DNA of 64,000 nt from Luteimonas suaedae (GTDB taxonomy: Bacteria; Pseudomonadota; Gammaproteobacteria; Xanthomonadales; Xanthomonadaceae): assembly GCF_008312895.1 (NCBI RefSeq), contig NZ_VSSP01000016.1, positions 1 to 64,000 on the forward strand, in the 5' to 3' direction. Positions 1-7,864 of the stretch are shown piece after piece; positions within the stretch are counted from its first letter, which is position 1; each line of letters begins with the position of its first letter. The position numbers and the translations under genes were made by a program. Below the pieces are notes generated by a model, which was not told where the DNA came from, searched no databases, and was given only the letters and a program-made list of their open reading frames with translations.

Positions 1-56
1 TCGGGAATCGGGAATCGGGAATCGGGAATCGGGAATCGGGAATCGGGAATCGGGAA
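1..56. repeat. Tandem 7-mer array (8 copies)
   Basis: Eight perfect head-to-tail copies of TCGGGAA run from the window edge and are followed by AAGG. The array probably continues to the left. It belongs to the same degenerate 7-mer family as the inverted arrays near 24.5, 26.1, 38.1 and 61.5 kb. There is no spacer structure, so it is not CRISPR. Confidence 0.9.
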
Positions 57-69
57 AAGGCTAAGGGTT

Positions 70-199
70 CGTCATCCCAGCGCAAGCTGGGATCCATGTT
101 GCCGTTGCCCGAGCAACTTCAAAAGCAAGATCGAAATGGACGACCGGCTGCGCTGTTGTAACGCGCCTCCAGCTGCGCTGGAGTGACGACAGCAAGCCG
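70..199. repeat. Interspersed repeat, GTCATCCCAGCGCAAGC family
   Basis: The segment begins with a small hairpin (CCCAGC...GCTGGG) and ends CTGGAGTGACGACAGCAAGC. A second copy with the same left end, a GATCC box, a central CAACTTC and a GATGACGAGCAAGC right end lies at 36324-36436. It occupies the space downstream of the kinase gene. No coding potential is supported. Confidence 0.75.
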
Positions 200-205
200 C
201 TCTCC

Positions 206-1234
206 TTACCTCTCGCCCTCGGCCGCAAGCCCCGGGCGCACGTACCGGTCCAGGATCGACTGCAGCGGCGACAGCTCCGGATACTTCGGCAGCACCTCGT
301 CCAGATAGGCGACGAAGCGCGGCGCGTCGGCCAGGTACTTCGGCTTGCCGTCGCGATGGTGCAGGCGCGCGAACAGGCCGAGGATCTTGAGATGCCGCTG
401 CACGCCGGCGAAATCGGCACCGCGGCGGAAGTCGTCGTACGCGGCGGGCACCGGCATTCCAGCCGCGGCGGCGCGGACGTGGTAGCGCTCGAGCCAGGCA
501 TCGACGCGCTGCGGCGGCCAGCTGTGGAAGGCGTCGCGGAACAGGCTGACCGGGTCGTAGCCGACCGGGCCGCAGACCGCGCCCTGGAAGTCGATCACCG
601 CAAATCCACCGGCGACCGGCATCAGATTGCGCGGCATGAAATCGCGGTGCACGAACACCTGCGGCTGTGCGAGCAGGTTCTCGATCAATGCCTCGTGCGC
701 CCGGCGCAGGCCGGCGCGGTCGCCGTCGTCGAGCGCAACCCCCAGGTGGCGGACGAGCAACCACGGTTCCAGCAGGTCGAGTTCGAACTGCAGCATGGCG
801 CGGTCGTAGCGCGGCAGGTCCGGTGGGCAGGCGATCGCCTGCAGTTTCAGCAGCTGCTCGAACGCGGCCTCGAACAGGATGTCGGCGTTGGCGCCGTCGA
901 TGATCTGCAGGCAAGTGTCGCGGCCCAGGTCTTCCAGCAGCAGGAAGCCGGCGTCGAGGTCCTGCGCCAGCACCTGCGGCACGCGTACGCCGGCGTCCAG
1001 CAACAGCTGGCGGATGCGCAGCCACGGGCGCGCATCCTCGAGGTCCGGCGGCGAATCCATGACGATCCGGCTGCCCTCGGCACCGACCGCACGCCAGTAG
1101 CTGCGGAAGCCGGCATCGACCGAGGCGCGCTCGAGTTCGAGCGCGGGATCGCCGGTGACGGCGCGCACCCAGGCCAGGCGGGCGGCGGCACGGGCGGCCT
1201 CGGGGACGAGCGCGGCGATCTGGATGGCGGTCAT
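206..1234 (-). CDS. amgK: Aminoglycoside-phosphotransferase-fold sugar kinase, probably AmgK
   Basis: This 342-residue protein has the APH/choline-kinase fold. The catalytic loop VHRDFMPRNLM gives H196-R-D198 and N203, and the metal-binding D215 sits in IDFQG. The HRDFMPRNLM form, the length and the absence of a signal peptide fit the AmgK family, which phosphorylates N-acetylmuramate/GlcNAc at the anomeric carbon in cell-wall recycling. AmgK is usually followed by murU, which would lie beyond the left edge here, so that test is not available. It starts at ATG 1234 with no clear Shine-Dalgarno. It is monocistronic within the window. The kinase family is well supported; the AmgK assignment is inferred from motif and length. 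Confidence 0.7.
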   Translation of the reverse strand: MTAIQIAALVPEAARAAARLAWVRAVTGDPALELERASVDAGFRSYWRAVGAEGSRIVMDSPPDLEDARPWLRIRQLLLDAGVRVPQVLAQDLDAGFLLLEDLGRDTCLQIIDGANADILFEAAFEQLLKLQAIACPPDLPRYDRAMLQFELDLLEPWLLVRHLGVALDDGDRAGLRRAHEALIENLLAQPQVFVHRDFMPRNLMPVAGGFAVIDFQGAVCGPVGYDPVSLFRDAFHSWPPQRVDAWLERYHVRAAAAGMPVPAAYDDFRRGADFAGVQRHLKILGLFARLHHRDGKPKYLADAPRFVAYLDEVLPKYPELSPLQSILDRYVRPGLAAEGER

Positions 1235-1293
1235 GCGCGCAAGGGTAGCAAGCGGGCAACGCGTTCAAGAAGCCGGTCTCGGATCCGCTGCCC

Positions 1294-1440
1294 TCGTAGG
1301 AGCGCGCCATGCGCGCGATGCCGCGGGCATTTCGCCGCCATGGGATTCCGGTCATCGGCGTACCTTCCGGCCGACGACCGGACTGCCCATGGCCGAGGCT
1401 GGACACGTCGCCGGCATCGCGCGCATGGCGCGCTCCTACG
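1294..1440. repeat. Long palindromic element, GTAGGAGCGCGCCATG family
   Basis: The left arm CGTAGGAGCGCGCCATG is matched by the reverse complement CATGGCGCGCTCCTACG at the right end, with a roughly 110-bp variable middle. Further copies lie at 18011-18221 (two in tandem), 27168-27312 and 62493-62633. It lies between the kinase gene and the nagX remnant. Confidence 0.85.
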
Positions 1441-1466
1441 AAAAGGCAGCCGGCGCCAGCAGCGAC

Positions 1467-1640
1467 TCAGATCTTCAGGTACCGGCCACGGCGGTCCATC
1501 GCGACCATCAACAGCCACCAGAATCCGACGAAGGCGAGCGCGAACGCGAGCAACGGACCATAGGGCCGAAGCGCAACGTCATCCAATCAGCGAAGCCAAT
1601 CCGGTAGATCGCCTCCCGCCCGCCCGCCGTGGCGACCGCG
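1467..1640 (-). pseudogene. Frameshifted 3' remnant of a nagX-like acetyltransferase gene
   Basis: Read on the minus strand, this segment matches the last ~57 codons of the intact nagX at 5403-6479. Matching landmarks are IYRIGFADWMT (intact IYRVGFAAWMT), RFGP, LAFALAFVGFWW and the terminal MDRRGRYLKI followed by TGA. One base is missing after the RFGPMV region, which breaks the frame. Upstream of the matching part no further similarity is seen, so the 5' four-fifths of the gene is gone. The copy is diverged, so it is an old duplication or the stump of a second paralogue rather than a fresh duplicate. Confidence 0.8.
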
Positions 1641-1653
1641 CAAGCAATCGGCC

Positions 1654-1944
1654 TCAGCGACGCTGCAGGGGGACCCACCATGCATAGGCGGCGAACATCG
1701 CCGCCAAGGCCAGCCCATCCAGCGCGAGGATCATCGGCAGATGACGGACGCTGGCGTGCGCGACCAGCAGACCGGAAGCCGCGACCAGCAAGCCTGGCGA
1801 CAACGCCAACCAGGCCTTGCCGAAGGCGACGCCGACGCGCCTGCCGCAGGCGCGACAGGCGATGCTGGCCGACGGGCCGAGCAGCAGCTTGCGCGACGGC
1901 GACAGCGCGCGGCGGCCGCAGTGCGGGCAGTCGCTGGCCGTCAC
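1654..1944 (-). CDS. Small zinc-ribbon membrane protein
   Basis: This 96-residue protein begins at GTG 1944, 13 bases after the stop of the large LysM gene and preceded by GAGGCGG. Residues ~6-40 carry two CxxC knuckles (DCPHCGRR and ACRACGRR), a zinc-ribbon layout. Two hydrophobic segments follow (around LALSPGLLVAASGLLV and LALDGLALAAMFAAYAW). It ends with VPLQRR. The tight spacing suggests cotranscription with the upstream LysM gene. Its function is unknown; a membrane-anchored zinc ribbon is all the sequence shows. Longer in-frame starts would run inside the upstream gene and are less likely. Confidence 0.65.
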   Translation of the reverse strand: MTASDCPHCGRRALSPSRKLLLGPSASIACRACGRRVGVAFGKAWLALSPGLLVAASGLLVAHASVRHLPMILALDGLALAAMFAAYAWWVPLQRR

Positions 1945-1957
1945 CGCTCGAGCCGCC

Positions 1958-4900
1958 TCAGGCCTGCGGCAGCGGCGTGCCGCCGTACTCCTCCACGAAG
2001 GCATCGAACTCGCCCACGGTGTAGGGGCCATGCGCCCACACCGTCGCCGGGTAACCGCCCGAGGTGATCGTGGTCGTGGGGATGTGGACCGTGGTGTCGC
2101 TGCCGAAGCGATCGACATCGCCGCCGAAGTCGTCGAATGTGTGGTGCATCCAACTGCGCAAATGCTCGAGCTGCTCCGCCGGCATGCCGTTGACCCAGTC
2201 GACGAACTGCTGGCGCTGCTGCGCGTCGGTCAGATCGTAGCCCTTGAGTTCGGCGTACTTCGCCAGCAGCGGCACCGGGCTGTGACCGTCGCCGCTCTGG
2301 TCGACCAGGGCGTCGGCCACTTCCGGGGTGAAGCCGGCTTGCTGCAGGAATTCGGCCGAGGTGGCGTTGTCGTGCTTGTTGGACTCGTTGACATTGGCCA
2401 CCAGGCCGATGCCCACCGCCGCCACCGCCACCAGCGCGATGCCCACCGGACCGCCCCAGGCACCGATCAGACCGGCTCCCGAGGCCAGGGTCAGCGCGCC
2501 ACCTGCGGCGGAGACGCCCCACAACGCGGCGGTGGCGTAGTCGCCTTCGGCGGCGGCCTTCAACCCCAGCGCGAAATCGGCCACGGCGGTCACCCCGGTG
2601 GCGATCTTGCCGGCGAGTGCGCTACCGAGCGCCCGGGTTGTGGTGCCATCGGCGCCGCGCGCCACCAGGAAATCGGCGGTCTTCTGCGTCAGGCCGAAGG
2701 TGTCGGCGCCGGCCTTGAGCCAGTTGGCGTAGCTGCCCGGCTCGTTGAAGGCGCGGGCGGTCGAATTGAGAAAGGCGAAGCTGGTGGTGGCCACGCCTGC
2801 GGCGCGGAACAGCTGGCCGATGCCGGTGTTCTTCTCGAAGCCGTTGATGCCCTGAAGGTTCTGGTTGAGCCTTTCCAGGCGTGCGTTGGCAGCTTCCGGG
2901 GTGTCGCCGGCGGTCGGCAGCGCCTGCTTCAGTTCGCCCACCGCCTGCTGCAACTTGGCCTTGTCCACCCCGTAGGCGGTGGCGAGCGCGGAACTGTCGA
3001 GCCGCGCCAACGCCGCTTCCGCACGCTGCATCGAAGCCGGATTCGCCGGATTGGCACCCTGCAGGTCCGGCAGCACATTGGCCTTGACGTAGCTGTTGGC
3101 GACCTCGCCCAGCAGCTTGCGGCCGCCCTCGCTGACCTTGGCGTAGAGCGCGTAGTCCTTGAGCCGGGTATCGGTGGCGATCTCCGGGTGGCGCCCGAGC
3201 GCGGTGCTGAGCGCGAGCTGGTTCTCCGGATCGTCGAGCAGCCCCGTGATCGTGTCGTCGTAGCCGCCGGCCTGCTGCAGCGCATCGATCTGCTGCTGCA
3301 GCTGGATGCCGTGCTGCGCGATCTCCTCCTGCATGCCCTCGAGCTTCTGCTCCCAGGCCGGGCCCTTGCTGGCGACGTAATCGTCGATCGCCTGTTGCAA
3401 CTGTTCGGGGGTCATGCTGCCGCCGTGGTTGGCAACCAGCCAGTTCAGCTCTTCGGTCTCCTGGATGTAAGCATCGACCTTGTCGTTGAGCGCGCCGCCG
3501 GCGAACTGCTGCACGCCGTCGATCACGATGTCGCGGCTGGCGCCCACGGCCAAGGCATAGGCGGGGCTGCCGCCCTGCGCGAGGTGGTTGGTGAGGGCGT
3601 TGATGTCGCCGAAACCGGTCCGTTCGGCGATGAGCCGGATCGCCTCGTCGCCGTCGGCACTGCCGCTTGCGCGGTCCATCACCGTGAGCAGGGTCGCCAT
3701 GCCCTCGGGCCCGATCGGCCCGCCACGGTCGTTCAGGGCGTAGGCTTCGAACGCGGGCACGGTGCCCTTCAGCAGCGCGCCGGCGAGCTCACTGTCGAGA
3801 TTCTCGGTCAACGTATCGAGGCGTTGCGCTGCGGTCAGTGCCGGCACCGCGTCGCCGTCGCCGTTTTCGGGCGGCGTGTCCAGCGGCTCGGTGGCCCAGT
3901 CTGCGGCATCGCTGATGATGCTGCGTGCGGTGGGATCGGCCAGCAGCGCCTGGCGCGTGGCGGCGTCCGCCTCGGCATAACCTTCGCCCAGGATCTGCAA
4001 CCGCTGCGCGGGGTCGGTCCCGGCCTGCGCCGCGATCACGATGTCCTGCGTGCTGTCGCCCGCGGCCACTTCGGTGTCGAGCGGCATCTCGCCATCCCGG
4101 AGCAGCTCCGCCGCCCGGCGCGGCAGCGCCTCGGTGGTGATGCCCTGGTCGCTGACGCCGCCGACCTGGTCGACGTAGCGCTGCACCGTCTCGTACGCCT
4201 CGAGTTTCTGGCCGTCGGTGGCGGTGCTGTCGGCGATGCGGTCGACCGTGGAGACCACCTTCGGATCGAAGCGGGTGTCGTGCCCGCCTTCCACCAGCAA
4301 TTGCATCGCCCTGCCCGGCAAGGCATCGGCCACGATGCCTGCATCACCGACGCCACCGACCTGGTCGACGTAGGTCTCCACCGTGCCGTAGGCGGCGGCG
4401 CGGTCGGCCAGGCTCACGCCTTCGGGCAGCAGCGGATCCACCGCCGCCGCGACTTCCGGCCGCACCGCGGTCGGCAGGCCGGCGTCCTTCAGCAGCTGCG
4501 CAGCCTGCCGCGGCAGGACCTCTTCGAGGATGCCCTGATCGCCGATGCCGCCAACCCGGTCGACATACGCCTGCAGCGCCTGGTAGCCGGACACGGCCTG
4601 GTCGACATTCGCCCCCGGATCGGCCACGGCGTCGACCGCCACGGCCACCCGCGGATCGATCGCGGTGGGAATGCCGGCCTGGTCGAGGATCCGCAGCGAC
4701 TGGCCGGGCAACGCGGACGGCTCCACGCCCTGGCCGCCGATACCGCCGGCCTGGTCGGCGTGCTCCTGCACGGCGAGATAGGCCTCGTGCTTCTGTTCCG
4801 GCGTGGCGTCATCGGCGATGACGCCGTCGACCGCCCGGGTCACCTCCGGATCGACCGAAGGCGGCGGCAGGTTGAGCTCCTCGCCAACCGGCAGCAGCTC

Positions 4901-5080
4901 GGGCGAGCGCACCTGCGGATTGATGTCGAGGATCGCCTGCGACGTGGTGCGGTAATCGTCGGCAATGCTGGCCAGCGTTTCGCCTTCGCGAACGGTATGC
5001 GTTGCCGGGGGAGGTGCGGGCGGCGGCGGCGGTGGCGGCGGTGGGATGTAGACGGTCCGGTCGTCGATGAGCTGAGCCAT
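1958..5080 (-). CDS. Giant LysM protein with four 66-residue repeats, possible exported effector
   Basis: This 1040-residue protein is read from ATG 5080 (MAQLIDDRTVYI). An in-frame ATG at 5170 would add 30 residues. Neither start has a strong Shine-Dalgarno, and the short form opens directly into the conserved-looking domain. Order: nine-proline run (~20-28), LysM peptidoglycan-binding domain (~27-72, HTVREGETLASIA), four tandem repeats (~76-340), a helical Gln/Ala-rich middle, a Gly/Ala-rich hydrophobic stretch (~850-900), and a C-terminal region ending EEYGGTPLPQA. There is no signal peptide, although a LysM domain implies a periplasmic target. Delivery by a specialised system is therefore inferred, not shown. 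No catalytic motif was recognised, and the C-terminus does not look like the XVIP domain of X-T4SS effectors. Confidence 0.7.
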   Translation of the reverse strand: MAQLIDDRTVYIPPPPPPPPPAPPPATHTVREGETLASIADDYRTTSQAILDINPQVRSPELLPVGEELNLPPPSVDPEVTRAVDGVIADDATPEQKHEAYLAVQEHADQAGGIGGQGVEPSALPGQSLRILDQAGIPTAIDPRVAVAVDAVADPGANVDQAVSGYQALQAYVDRVGGIGDQGILEEVLPRQAAQLLKDAGLPTAVRPEVAAAVDPLLPEGVSLADRAAAYGTVETYVDQVGGVGDAGIVADALPGRAMQLLVEGGHDTRFDPKVVSTVDRIADSTATDGQKLEAYETVQRYVDQVGGVSDQGITTEALPRRAAELLRDGEMPLDTEVAAGDSTQDIVIAAQAGTDPAQRLQILGEGYAEADAATRQALLADPTARSIISDAADWATEPLDTPPENGDGDAVPALTAAQRLDTLTENLDSELAGALLKGTVPAFEAYALNDRGGPIGPEGMATLLTVMDRASGSADGDEAIRLIAERTGFGDINALTNHLAQGGSPAYALAVGASRDIVIDGVQQFAGGALNDKVDAYIQETEELNWLVANHGGSMTPEQLQQAIDDYVASKGPAWEQKLEGMQEEIAQHGIQLQQQIDALQQAGGYDDTITGLLDDPENQLALSTALGRHPEIATDTRLKDYALYAKVSEGGRKLLGEVANSYVKANVLPDLQGANPANPASMQRAEAALARLDSSALATAYGVDKAKLQQAVGELKQALPTAGDTPEAANARLERLNQNLQGINGFEKNTGIGQLFRAAGVATTSFAFLNSTARAFNEPGSYANWLKAGADTFGLTQKTADFLVARGADGTTTRALGSALAGKIATGVTAVADFALGLKAAAEGDYATAALWGVSAAGGALTLASGAGLIGAWGGPVGIALVAVAAVGIGLVANVNESNKHDNATSAEFLQQAGFTPEVADALVDQSGDGHSPVPLLAKYAELKGYDLTDAQQRQQFVDWVNGMPAEQLEHLRSWMHHTFDDFGGDVDRFGSDTTVHIPTTTITSGGYPATVWAHGPYTVGEFDAFVEEYGGTPLPQA
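4065..4855 (-). repeat. Four tandem ~198-bp coding repeats
   Basis: Inside the LysM gene, four consecutive ~66-residue units share the pattern DPxVxxxVD, then AYxxVQxYVDQVGG(I/V)GDQGI, then ALPxRAxxLLxDAGxPT. Units 2 to 4 keep the YVD(Q/R)VGG core almost unchanged, while the first half diverges. The DNA copies are clearly diverged, so the array is not a recent expansion. Confidence 0.85.
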
Positions 5081-5402
5081 GGCGGCGTGGTCGTGATCGT
5101 GGCGGGAGGCTGAAAGTGCCGCTGCACTTTTGAACGCATGGCGAACGCCGGCGCGCCATGTCTCGTGCATGTCATCACCACGTCACCGGCTTGTGCGCGC
5201 CAATCACGTTTTGCTGCCCCTTGCACGCACTGCATGGTGCTGCCGCGCCGTCAAGTGGGGAATGCCCCAGGGAGGGTTGGCGCCTGCTGTCATCGATCCG
5301 GCAGGCGTGAACGCCGTGATTGCGCAACCCATGGCGATCTCGGGCCGCCGCTCCGGTCGTGACTGGCGCCGACCTGCCCACTGCGACCGCGCCTGCCCTT
5401 CT
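5081..5402. other. Intergenic, nothing recognised
   Basis: This 322-bp gap lies between the LysM gene start and the 3' end of nagX. It presumably holds the LysM promoter. No repeat family, hairpin with a T-tract, or credible short gene was seen. Confidence 0.5.
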
Positions 5403-6479
5403 TCAGATCTTCAGGTACCACCCGCGTCTGTCCATGACGTAGACCACGCCCCACCAGAACGCGACGAAAGCGATCGCGAACGCCAGTGACGGCACGTAGG
5501 GGCCAAAGCGCGGCGTCATCCACGCGGCGAAGCCGACCCGATAGATCGGTTCCCACCAGCCGATGGCGACCAGCAGGTAGACCATTGCACCGGAGCCCGC
5601 GTATGCGGCGATGGCGTTGACGCCGAAGCGGCGGCCGAGCGCCGGCCAGCCGCGGCGGTCGACCAGCACGTACGCCGCGGCCAGCGCCAGCATGGCCCAG
5701 CCGCCGGTCCACAGCACGTAGGGCGAGGTCCACAGCTGCTTGTTGAACGGCACCGCCTGCGCCCAGAACGCGCCGAGCGCCAGTGCGGCGATACCGACGA
5801 GACACAGGCGGCCAATGCGGCCGGCGCGCAGCCAGCGGCCGGCGCACAGGCCGAGCAGCGTGGTGGCGATGGCGCCGAGCGTGCTCACCAGGCCCTCGGG
5901 ATCGTGGCCGCGACCGCTGGCGGCATCGTATTGGTACAGCAGCGGGCCGAGCAACACGGTGTCGACGCGGCTGGCCAGGTTGTGCCACGGCGCAACACTG
6001 CCGCCCGCCGCCAGCAGCGCCCAGTATCCCAGCAGCAGCGCGGCGAGCAGGTATCCCTGCGTGCGCGCTCGGGTGTACAACGCCAGCGAACCGACCACGA
6101 GGAAGCAGATCCCGATCCGCTGCAGCACGCCCCACGGCCGGTAATGCGCGAGCTCCAGCGTCCACCAGGCCAGCAGGTGCAGGGCGAGCCCCAGTGCGAT
6201 GATGCGCAGCGCGCGAACGAGCACGCCGTGCTGCAATGCGCGCGGATCGCCCCCGCTTTCCACGCGCGGCACCAGGCCGAGGGCGATCGAGACGCCGACC
6301 ACGAACAGGAAGAACGGGAAGACCAGGTCGGTCGGCGTGCAGCCGTGCCATTGCGCATGCTGCAGCGGCGCGTAGACATGCCCCCAGTCGCCGGGATTGT
6401 TGACCAGCAGCATCGCCGCCACGGTGAGCCCGCGCAGGGCGTCGACGGAGGCGAAGCGCGGCAATGGCCGGCGCGGCAT
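5403..6479 (-). CDS. nagX: NagX-type inner-membrane acyltransferase (heparan-alpha-glucosaminide N-acetyltransferase family, DUF5009)
   Basis: This ~358-residue polytopic protein begins ...RFASVDALRGLTVAAML and carries NNPGDWGHVYAPL and HGCTPTDLVFPFFLF, hallmarks of the DUF5009/HGSNAT-like family, followed by about ten hydrophobic helices. NagX genes sit in N-acetylglucosamine loci of Xanthomonas and Shewanella and are thought to act on GlcNAc or its oligomers at the inner membrane; the exact reaction is not settled. It is the last gene of the nagP-nagR-nagB-nagA run on this strand, separated from nagA by ~240 bp holding a repeat. ATG 6479 is chosen; a GTG at 6530 in the same frame is an alternative. 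A broken 3' copy lies at 1467-1640. Confidence 0.85.
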   Translation of the reverse strand: MPRRPLPRFASVDALRGLTVAAMLLVNNPGDWGHVYAPLQHAQWHGCTPTDLVFPFFLFVVGVSIALGLVPRVESGGDPRALQHGVLVRALRIIALGLALHLLAWWTLELAHYRPWGVLQRIGICFLVVGSLALYTRARTQGYLLAALLLGYWALLAAGGSVAPWHNLASRVDTVLLGPLLYQYDAASGRGHDPEGLVSTLGAIATTLLGLCAGRWLRAGRIGRLCLVGIAALALGAFWAQAVPFNKQLWTSPYVLWTGGWAMLALAAAYVLVDRRGWPALGRRFGVNAIAAYAGSGAMVYLLVAIGWWEPIYRVGFAAWMTPRFGPYVPSLAFAIAFVAFWWGVVYVMDRRGWYLKI

Positions 6480-6613
6480 GCTTGCCGGCTGCGCGGCTTG
6501 CGTTTCCCGCACCGGAAAGCCTCTAGTCACGGAAACGGCGCGGCGGGAGGCTGCGATGGCGATCCGGCCGCACCAGGAAAGCCGCCTTTGCGTTGTCCGA
6601 AGCCGGTTTCTCC

Positions 6614-6698
6614 TCCTTTGAAAAAGGGGGACACAGGGGGATTTGCTCTTCGTGAAGCAAAAGCAAATCCCCCCAGCCCCCCTTTTTCAAAGGGGGGA
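6614..6698. repeat. Interspersed inverted repeat, CCCCCTTTTTCAAAGGGGG family
   Basis: Arms CTTTGAAAAAGGGGG and CCCCCCTTTTTCAAAG flank a centre with GGGGGATTTGCT and AGCAAATCCCCC, so two nested inverted pairs are present. A shorter copy lies at 19907-19942. It lies between nagA and nagX and could form a long hairpin in the polycistronic RNA. Confidence 0.8.
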
Positions 6699-6715
6699 AA
6701 GCTGCGGGCTCGGAC

Positions 6716-7864
6716 TCATGAATCATCCGGTTTGCCGCCGATCCAGGTGCGCGCCACCTGCAGCTCCGCGTCGAGCAGCACCAGGTCGGCGCGGCAGCCG
6801 GGCGCGATACGGCCGTGGCTGGCTTCCAGTTCAAGGCACTGCGCCGGATAGGTCGAGGCCATGCGCGCGGCCTCGTCCAGCGGCAGGCCGAGCAGGTGCA
6901 CCGCGTTGCGCACCGCGGTGGCCATGTCGAGCGCGGAGCCGGCCAGCGCGCCGGCGGCGTTGCGGCAGACGCCGTCGACCACGGTGATGCGCTCGCCATA
7001 AAGCGCATAGCTCGGGTCGTCCGATCCCACCGGCGGCATCGCGTCGGTCACCAGGAACACCTTGCCGCGCGGCTTGGCGGCGACCGCCAGGCGCAGGCTG
7101 GCCGGGTGCGCGTGCACGCCGTCGAGGATGATGCCGCACCAGCTGTCGCGGTCCTCCAGCGCGGCGCCGACCGCGCCGGGCGCGCGCCCCTGCAGCGGGG
7201 TCATCGCGTTGTAGAGATGGGTGAAGCCGCGCACCCCGGCGTCGAGACCGGCGCGGATCTCCTCGTAGGTGCCCGCGGTGTGGCCGGCGAAGACGATGGC
7301 GCCGCGCTCGACCAGCGCACGGATGCGCTCGGTGGGCACCCGCTCCGGCGCCAGCGTGATCAGCGTCGGGCCGTTGTCGAGTGAGGTGGCGAGCGCGATC
7401 TCGTCCGCGTCCGGTACGCGGAACTTGCCGGCATCGTGCGTGCCCTTGCGCGCCGGCGCCAGGTACGGTCCCTCCAGATGGATGCCGAGCACGCCCGGCG
7501 TGTCCTGCGCGATCGCGTCGCGCACCGCGGCGATCGCGGCGCGCATGACCTCCACGTCGTCGCTGATCAGCGTCGGCAGCAATGCGGTAGTGCCGAATCG
7601 CCGGTGCGCTTCGGCAATGGCGCACACCGCTTCCACCGTCGGCGCGTTGTTGAACAGCACGCCGCCGCCGCCGTTGACCTGCAGATCGATGAAACCCGGC
7701 AGCAGCGACCCGCCCTGGAGGTCGAACGTGCGGGCATCCTGCCGCCGCGCATCGCTGGCCGCCGGCATCGCCGCGATGCGGCCGTCGTCGCCGACCAGCA
7801 CGGCGAGGTTGTCGCGAAAGCCGTCGTCGGTCAGCACGCGGCCGTTGACCAGCACCGTCGCCAT
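6716..7864 (-). CDS. nagA: N-acetylglucosamine-6-phosphate deacetylase
   Basis: This 382-residue amidohydrolase removes acetate from GlcNAc-6-phosphate to give GlcN-6-phosphate in the cytoplasm. Visible family motifs are GFIDLQVNGGGG near residue 57, the metal ligand E131 in HLEGPY, H195 in GHTAG, H216 in THLYNAM and the catalytic D274 in TDAMPP. ATG 7864 shares one base with the TGA of the upstream SIS gene, so the two are translationally coupled; a GTG one codon earlier is possible. It sits between nagB-II and nagX in the GlcNAc operon. Confidence 0.96.
   Translation of the reverse strand: MATVLVNGRVLTDDGFRDNLAVLVGDDGRIAAMPAASDARRQDARTFDLQGGSLLPGFIDLQVNGGGGVLFNNAPTVEAVCAIAEAHRRFGTTALLPTLISDDVEVMRAAIAAVRDAIAQDTPGVLGIHLEGPYLAPARKGTHDAGKFRVPDADEIALATSLDNGPTLITLAPERVPTERIRALVERGAIVFAGHTAGTYEEIRAGLDAGVRGFTHLYNAMTPLQGRAPGAVGAALEDRDSWCGIILDGVHAHPASLRLAVAAKPRGKVFLVTDAMPPVGSDDPSYALYGERITVVDGVCRNAAGALAGSALDMATAVRNAVHLLGLPLDEAARMASTYPAQCLELEASHGRIAPGCRADLVLLDAELQVARTWIGGKPDDS

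Noticed and set aside
1-56. CRISPR-like array
   Set aside because: The repeats are seven bases long and contiguous, with no spacers and no cas genes.
1958-5080. Reading the LysM protein as an X-T4SS effector with an XVIP domain
   Set aside because: The C-terminus lacks the Gln-rich tail and conserved motifs I would expect of XVIP domains, and no T4SS genes are in the window.
1817-5113. A plus-strand open frame of 1098 codons opposite the LysM gene
   Set aside because: It is the antisense shadow of a GC-rich gene; the minus-strand frame has a LysM domain, coherent repeats and sensible composition, while the plus-strand product is Arg/His/Gly-rich with no domain.
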